Positions 60,583-64,000 of a stretch of DNA of 64,000 nucleotides are shown here, one piece after another (position 1 is the stretch's first letter; each line of letters starts with the position of its first letter). The translations under genes were made by a program, and so were the position numbers. The notes under the pieces were generated by a model that was given only the letters and a program-made list of their open reading frames with translations, did not search any database and was not told the DNA's origin. Source of the DNA: AG-12 sp027339635 (GTDB taxonomy: Bacteria > Chloroflexota > Dormibacteria > Aeolococcales > Bog-877); contig DAHWNZ010000003.1 of the NCBI GenBank assembly GCA_027339635.1, positions 1 to 64,000 on the forward strand, written 5' to 3'.

Positions 60583-61095
60583 TCAGGGCCCGGTCACATC
60601 TGCACGAGCACGCGATCTCCACACAGTGGATGCGATGGCGGTGACCGTGGCCGAGACATCGGTCAGGGCTTGGTCGGGACGGGCCAGGGAGTCAAAGGTC
60701 TCGAAGCTGGTGAGCGCGAATAGCACCCGGAGGGCCCTCGAGGTCGGTGGTGGGGAGGTGTTGAACGTGCAAGCCGTTTGCAAGCACCTCGAGCCCCTGG
60801 CACCGGCGATCATCCCGCTTGGAGATGACGGCCCCGACCTCTTCTTCCAGAGAGGCTAGGGCCCTGAGGCGGCGCATGACGTGGCGGTCCGGATCCCAGA
60901 AGCGCCCACACCAGGTGATGAACTACCCGACCGCCTCGACAGGATCATGGGCCATGAAAGCCCCCGCGATGTCACCCACGTGACCCGCCTCGGCAAGCGC
61001 GTCACAGAGAGCCTCGAGCAGGCCGGTCTTGGACGAGAACTGATAGTAGACCGTGGCCCGGGCGACCGCGGCCCAGCCTCGTGCCGTCCCGCGAC
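60583..61095 (-). pseudogene. TetR-family regulator pseudogene
   Basis: On the minus strand from about 61095 the frame reads ARATVYYQFSSKTGLLEALC, the TetR recognition helix and following helix, then continues to an in-frame TAG (60925-60923). After the stop the same frame resumes with GRFWDPDRHVMRRLRALASL and ISKRDDRRCQGLEVL. The C-terminal part (LTSFETFDSLARPDQALTDV) is found in another frame, so a frameshift lies near 60750. The HTH start is also decayed. No intact protein can be made. Confidence 0.75.
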
Positions 61096-61223
61096 GGGGA
61101 ATAAAAGGCGTCCGCCTGCGGCCGTCACCCAGGATGGGGATCGCTCTGACACAAACCGGGCCGTGTCCCTTTTGCTCAGGTGATCAGCGGGTCCTCCTTT
61201 GGGCCGCGAGGCGCGGGCGCGGA

Positions 61224-61790
61224 TCAAGCCCGGTTGCCACTGGCGAACCAGTCCTCAGCGAGGATCGCCATGAGATCGGCGTCGACCCAGACTCCATCCC
61301 ATAGCAGAGCCTCGCGCTTGGTGCCCTCGTGCGCGAACCCCAACTGCTGATAGACGTGGCGCGCCCGTGGGTTGAATGCGTAGACGTCCAATTCGATCCG
61401 GTGGAGACCGACCGTTTCGAACGCGTGAGCGAGCACAAGCTTGGTGGCCTCCCTGCCCAGCCCGCGGCCGAAATAGGTCGGTCCCAGCAGCAGGATGCGA
61501 AAGCCACAAGAGAGGTTGTCTGGGCTGAGGCCATTCAGGACAACTTCACCTGCCCACTCGCCGGTCGCCTTCTCGACTATGGAGAGGTCGAGCCGGTCTT
61601 CGGGTTCGGCCCTCGACTGATACCACTGTTCCAAAGACTCCAGGTTCGGCGTTCCGTGCGAGCCGGTAAGCCTGATGGTCTCACTGCTCAGCTCAGCGAG
61701 TCTGGCGGCGTCGGAGCCGCAGACCGGCCGCAGGACCACGAGATCACCCTCAAGGGTTGGCTTCTGCGCGAAGGTGATTCGGGCGGGCAC
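61224..61790 (-). CDS. GNAT-family N-acetyltransferase, RimJ/RimL type
   Basis: The 188-residue protein has LEGDLVVLRPVCGSDAARLA, ATGEWAGEVVLNGLSPDNLS, the acetyl-CoA loop YFGRGLGREATKLVLAHAFE and HRIELDVYAFNPRARHVYQQ followed by LGFAHEGTKREALLW. These match the RimJ/RimL-like group that acetylates protein N-termini or small molecules. GTG 61790 is the start. Confidence 0.88.
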   Translation of the reverse strand: MPARITFAQKPTLEGDLVVLRPVCGSDAARLAELSSETIRLTGSHGTPNLESLEQWYQSRAEPEDRLDLSIVEKATGEWAGEVVLNGLSPDNLSCGFRILLLGPTYFGRGLGREATKLVLAHAFETVGLHRIELDVYAFNPRARHVYQQLGFAHEGTKREALLWDGVWVDADLMAILAEDWFASGNRA

Positions 61791-61796
61791 ATCGCG

Positions 61797-61802
61797 ACTA
61801 TA
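61797..61802 (-). promoter_or_regulatory. -10 element of the RimJ/RimL-type gene, leaderless type
   Basis: On the minus strand TATAGT (5/6 of consensus) ends 6 bases before GTG 61790. Confidence 0.55.
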
Positions 61803-62237
61803 GCGGGGGGCCGCGTTGGGCCCCAGTGATGCGAGGACAAGGACACCTGGTGGGGTTGGGAGTCCCTAGCTGGCCTCCAACGGTCCGCAGACCGGGGCTC
61901 GTCGAGGGGACGGGCCCAGGCCCCCCGGTCTTGTGGCACATGCCGTGCTAGTGGGCTGTGGGCTCCTGAGGCGCGGTCGCCGTCTGGGTCCCACATTGCC
62001 TTTCGGACCGTGCCACCGCCGGCCCTACTCTCGGTCGACCCACCCCCGTTGTGAGTAGCGTGGTCGGGTCCGCACCTGCAGTGTGGCCATCGCGAGCAGC
62101 CATCGAGCGGCCACGGCAAGGGGAGGGTGAAGCCGCGGGTTGCCCGCGGAGGGTGGCCGGCGACGCTCAACAGCATCGACCGGTAGCAGCGTACCGTACG
62201 TGGGGCGAACAACACCGGAAGATGCAGGGGGCAACCC
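61803..62237. other. Gene-free stretch before the VOC gene
   Basis: About 435 bp. Frames here are out-of-phase and not protein-like. Nothing recognised apart from probable promoters of the flanking genes. Confidence 0.4.
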
Positions 62238-62633
62238 GTGACCAGCTGCCTGAGCGACATCATCGTCGACAGCCGCGAACCTGCGACCCTGGCCAAGTGG
62301 TGGGCTGAGACCTTGGGATACTCCATCTTGCGCCAGTCCGACGAAGGATGGGTCGCGATTGGTCCCTGGGCCTCCGAGTCAGATCGACCCGATGAGAACT
62401 CCTATCGGAGAGGGCCGCAACCGCCGGCGATCGTGTTCGTACCGGTGGCTGACCCGCGCCTGGTGAAGAACCGGGTCCATCTCGACATCTGGCCGGTTGA
62501 CAGGAACCGTGACGAGGAAGTGGCCGCTCTGCTCAACCGCGGCGCCGCCTTGGCCGACGTGGGTCAGGGTGACACCCCCTGGAAGGTCCTCACCGATCCC
62601 GAGGGCAACGTCTTCTGCGTCCTCAGCACCTGA
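62238..62633 (+). CDS. VOC-family (glyoxalase-like) protein
   Basis: The 131-residue protein has the common actinobacterial glyoxalase-like layout: DIIVDSREPATLAKWWAETL with GYSILRQSDEGW, IVFVPVADPRLVKNRVHLDI (metal His in HLDI), and VLTDPEGNVFCVLS (metal Glu in PEGN). GTG 62238 follows AGGGGG. Substrate is unknown. Confidence 0.82.
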   Translation: MTSCLSDIIVDSREPATLAKWWAETLGYSILRQSDEGWVAIGPWASESDRPDENSYRRGPQPPAIVFVPVADPRLVKNRVHLDIWPVDRNRDEEVAALLNRGAALADVGQGDTPWKVLTDPEGNVFCVLST

Positions 62634-63279
62634 TGCCGGCGGTTGTGGCGTGATATGTTCGCGAAGGGAATCCGGCCTCAACCCCGACTTGGATCGCCAC
62701 CGCATCACCGGCCAGGCGGGCACGACGAGATCCCAGGTGAATTGGGCGGGAGCGTTCCGTGATCACGAGACCCAAGCCGGCGACGAAGTGCCGCGGGTTT
62801 TGCTAACTGGCCAGTGGAATCGCTTCGGGCGATCGTCAAGGGGCTTGAGGACGTGGCCGGGCTCCGCTCCGGCGTGCCAACCACATAGATGCCGGCCGGT
62901 TTGCTTGAGCATCCGGGCTGTGTTGAGTGGCATGAGTTTCAAAGCGTAGTGACGGGGAGGGTGCCGGCACCGCGGGTGCGAGATGACCAGCCGGCGTATG
63001 ACACTGAGCCTGGCGTTTACGACCGACGGGTCCTTGGCGGACGTTGTAGGCCCATTTTGCGATTCGTGCTCGCCGTCCGCCGAGGCGGTGCTCTTTACAA
63101 CCGCCCCTTTCGGTCATCCTCAGGGGGCGGCACGGCGCGGCAGATTTGCGGCCCCCCGACGTGGTGTGGGTTGTCCAGCCCATGACCGACAAGAGTGCGA
63201 GGCACGCGGGGCATCTGGACATCGCTAGGGATCTGCTTGACGGCCGCAGGCGGCTGGATGGCCGTTGCCCTGCCGAGAG
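62634..63279. other. Gene-free or decayed stretch
   Basis: About 650 bp without a frame that I can support. It lies directly upstream of a decayed transposase and may be remnant DNA. Confidence 0.4.
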
Positions 63280-64000
63280 CTGTGGCGGTCCAGAGTTCCT
63301 GGAGGCCGGAATCGTGGTCGACGAGACCCGCCACCAGTGCCTGCGGGAAACTCAAGGAGAAAGTCGTCTCCATGCCGAGGACGAAGACACGAGAGGGCCT
63401 GGCGACCCGGCCTACGGGCCGACTTAGGGACGCATCGAGCCCCTTCCCGGGCGAGCCGTAGGTGACCTTCTACGCGGAGGAGTTCGTGCCGCTCAACCGG
63501 CTGGCCGGCAGCGGGACGCAGGCACCGGGAAGAGTGCGGAACCAGGCATGGTGTCGCGGCAGCGGATGCGCGGCCCGGTGTCAGGGGCACCAAGGGGTGG
63601 GTACAGTGCTCGTCACCTGTTGCCTCCGCCAAGACACGGTGTTCGGGCGCGTCAAGCTGCGGTGGCACCAGGCTCGGTTTCTGGCGGTCCGCCGCCAGCT
63701 CTGGCCAATCTGCGCGCCAAATCTGGGGATTGCGATTGGCTGTGACAACCTTCGCCCCCACCCGATCACCGCCGAGAACGGTTGGGTCGGCGCGTGGTCG
63801 TCGCGGAACTTTGTGGAGATCGCTTGCACCACTACCACCTCCTGCCGATCACACAGGCTGGACTCCTAGTTCTCAGCGCTGCTCCGCTTCGCGCTCGATG
63901 TCACCGGCCACTCCAGCCACCGCGACCGGACGAGCACGATCCGCCGTTACATCATCAGCCGCAGCAACCGCGTTGGCGACGACTGGCCAGGGTAGCCCGT
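63280..64000 (+). pseudogene. IS630-family transposase pseudogene (runs off the window)
   Basis: Segments in order match IS630-type transposases, broken by stops and a frameshift: EFLEAGIVVDETRHQCLR (from about 63293), then in another frame PRTKTREGLATRPTGRLRD, an in-frame TAG (63459-63461), FYAEEFVPLN (the usual FDEFGPLN block), DTVFGRVKLRWHQARFLAV, IAIGCDNLRPHP (usual DNFSPH), GAWSSRNFVEIAC, a second TAG (63867-63869) where the family has Gln, then FSALLRFALDVTGHSSH and IRRYIISRSNRVGDDW. The order and spacing leave little doubt about the family. It cannot encode an active enzyme. Confidence 0.75.

Noticed and set aside
61860..62326. Minus-strand frame before the VOC gene
   Set aside because: Irregular composition, rich in Arg, Pro and His, without recognisable features or ribosome binding site.
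1..64000. CRISPR arrays, tRNA and rRNA genes
   Set aside because: No regularly spaced repeats, and no cloverleaf or rRNA sequence was recognised by eye on either strand; a tRNAscan-SE and Infernal run would be decisive.

Overview
The window is high-GC bacterial DNA from a free-living aerobe with strong acyl-CoA catabolism. A class II (B12-dependent) ribonucleotide reductase, a 2-oxoglutarate dehydrogenase with E1 and E2 fused in one chain, a CUT2 sugar importer with a ROK regulator, an EtfD-like membrane protein and many apparently leaderless promoters point to a high-GC Terrabacteria lineage (Actinomycetota, Chloroflexota or a relative such as Dormibacterota). Sequence alone does not settle the phylum.

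Layout. 1-1.9 kb: mobile DNA, an IS21-type element end abutting a 5'-truncated DDE transposase gene. 2-10.7 kb: nrdJ, then the kgd-type fusion and lpdA, which together encode a complete 2-oxoglutarate dehydrogenase complex. 10.7-11.6 kb: a VapBC-like pair and a stand-alone Lrp-type ligand-binding domain. 12-19.4 kb: tdh-kbl threonine catabolism, an ECF sigma factor with a small membrane partner, galU, a PHP phosphoesterase, small proteins and a quinone-oxidoreductase-like enzyme. 19.4-26.4 kb: coaE, enoyl-CoA hydratase, EtfD-like protein, methylmalonyl-CoA epimerase and mutase. 26.4-29.7 kb: a c-di-GMP enzyme and an aquaporin. 29.7-42 kb: acyl-CoA carboxylase beta chain, sucCD, two acyl-CoA dehydrogenases, thiolase, a K+ channel, MeaB and a second B12 mutase. 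42-43.4 kb: a NYN nuclease with a degenerate ADP-ribosylglycohydrolase. 43.6-49 kb: xylFGH-type importer and ROK regulator with a palindromic operator inside the promoter. 49-60.4 kb: a radical SAM protein, a DoxX-like membrane protein, the lone B12-binding mutase subunit, rplY, rarA and two ThDP enzymes. 60.4-64 kb: a decaying end with a TetR pseudogene, acetyltransferase and VOC genes, and an IS630 transposase pseudogene.

How the genes fit together. Acyl-CoA dehydrogenases, enoyl-CoA hydratase and thiolase carry out beta-oxidation, with EtfD as the likely electron outlet to quinone. Propionyl-CoA can pass through the carboxylase beta chain, epimerase and mutase to succinyl-CoA and then through SucCD to succinate. 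Active-site residues indicate that the two mutases differ: one reads as methylmalonyl-CoA mutase (Tyr/Arg), the other as isobutyryl-CoA mutase (Phe/Gln), and only one free B12-binding subunit gene is present. The main points for follow-up are the tandem-lipoyl E2-E1 fusion, the mutase pair, the recurrent leaderless promoter signature and the layered control region of the sugar importer.
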